Assembly: GCF_002303925.1 (NCBI RefSeq)
Contig: NZ_MRCS01000018.1
Coordinates: 46,663 to 110,662, forward strand
Direction of reading: 5' to 3'
DNA from: Pseudomonas sp. ACN8
GTDB lineage: Bacteria > Pseudomonadota > Gammaproteobacteria > Pseudomonadales > Pseudomonadaceae
Length of the DNA: 64,000 bases
Positions within the stretch are counted from its first letter, which is position 1. Every line of letters starts with the position of its first letter. Below the pieces are notes generated by a model. It was not told where the DNA came from. It saw only the letters and a list, made by a program, of their open reading frames with translations, and did not search any database. The translations under genes were made by a program, and so were the position numbers. This document shows positions 63,949-64,000 of the stretch, one piece after another.

Positions 63949-64000
63949 GTGCCGTACTATTCACCTGAACGCAGAGCCGCATTACTCAAGATGCTGCTTC
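63949..64000 (+). CDS. N-terminal fragment of a transposase (runs off the window)
   Basis: From GTG 63949 the frame reads VPYYSPERRAALLKMLL, which resembles the start of the helix-turn-helix OrfA-type transposases of IS3-like elements (PYYSPERR.A.LKKLLP). Only 17 residues are visible. The candidate left terminal sequence tgtcaggatagttgtcgcct lies at 63881-63900. The family assignment rests on these residues only. Confidence 0.5.
   Translation, partial: MPYYSPERRAALLKMLL

Overview
The window reads as chromosomal DNA of a Pseudomonas, most probably of the P. fluorescens group. The support is high GC with Pseudomonas-style codon use, the serS-cysG-tusDCBE neighbourhood, a TyrR-like GcsR next to gcvH/glyA, an orphan vgrG island of the Tle3 type, and twelve copies of the paired inverted 'tgtaggagcgagcctgctcgcga' REP/REPIN element typical of fluorescent pseudomonads. 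No rRNA, tRNA, CRISPR array, plasmid or complete prophage was seen.

Layout. 1-6.7 kb: end of serS, cysG, a glutathionyl-hydroquinone reductase, and the tRNA 2-thiouridine sulfur relay tusDCBE coupled to a TrpD2-like gene. 6.7-9.5 kb: small housekeeping genes (lipoprotein, GNAT, hemerythrin, Nudix, ogt). 9.6-12 kb: ggt and a cysteine hydrolase. 12-22.7 kb: catabolic module A (LysR, NCS1 permease, nitrilase-family amidase, LuxR-type regulator, two exported amidohydrolases, a TorF-type porin, a second NCS1 permease). 22.7-24.2 kb: exported L,D-transpeptidase plus VanX-like dipeptidase. 24.3-29 kb: lipA, glyA, gcvH and gcsR with a clear sigma-54 promoter, but no gcvP or gcvT. 29-36.2 kb: module B (LysR, ureohydrolase, aldehyde dehydrogenase, NCS1 permease, GMC dehydrogenase). 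36.4-42.3 kb: small genes, a cytochrome c, a scar made of two gene remnants, and a secreted chorismate mutase group. 42.4-49.1 kb: vgrG-tle3-tla3-PAAR, a type VI secretion phospholipase effector island. 49.3-55 kb: a glutamine-synthetase-like enzyme, aldehyde dehydrogenase, iron alcohol dehydrogenase and APC permease, which looks like a gamma-glutamylation route for an amine or amino alcohol. 55.2-58.7 kb: a winged-helix/TPR regulator divergent from an NmrA-like gene and a cupin, then a 13-residue-repeat protein. 58.8-61.3 kb: RES/Xre toxin-antitoxin and a Fic protein. 61.5 kb-end: a chemoreceptor, a 44-residue small gene and the start of a probable insertion sequence.

How the parts work together. 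Modules A and B share the same logic: a divergent LysR regulator of one subfamily and an NCS1 permease that is clearly paralogous between the two, each followed by different hydrolases or oxidoreductases. Module A places two amidohydrolases and a porin in the envelope, with a cytosolic amidase and two importers, which suggests outer processing and uptake of an amide- or ureide-like nitrogen compound. Module B pairs an alcohol-oxidising flavoenzyme, an aldehyde dehydrogenase and a ureohydrolase, which would fit stepwise oxidation of a guanidino compound followed by release of urea. With the gamma-glutamylation cluster and GGT, much of the window is devoted to scavenging organic nitrogen. These pathway assignments are inference from family membership and gene order; the substrates cannot be read from the sequence.
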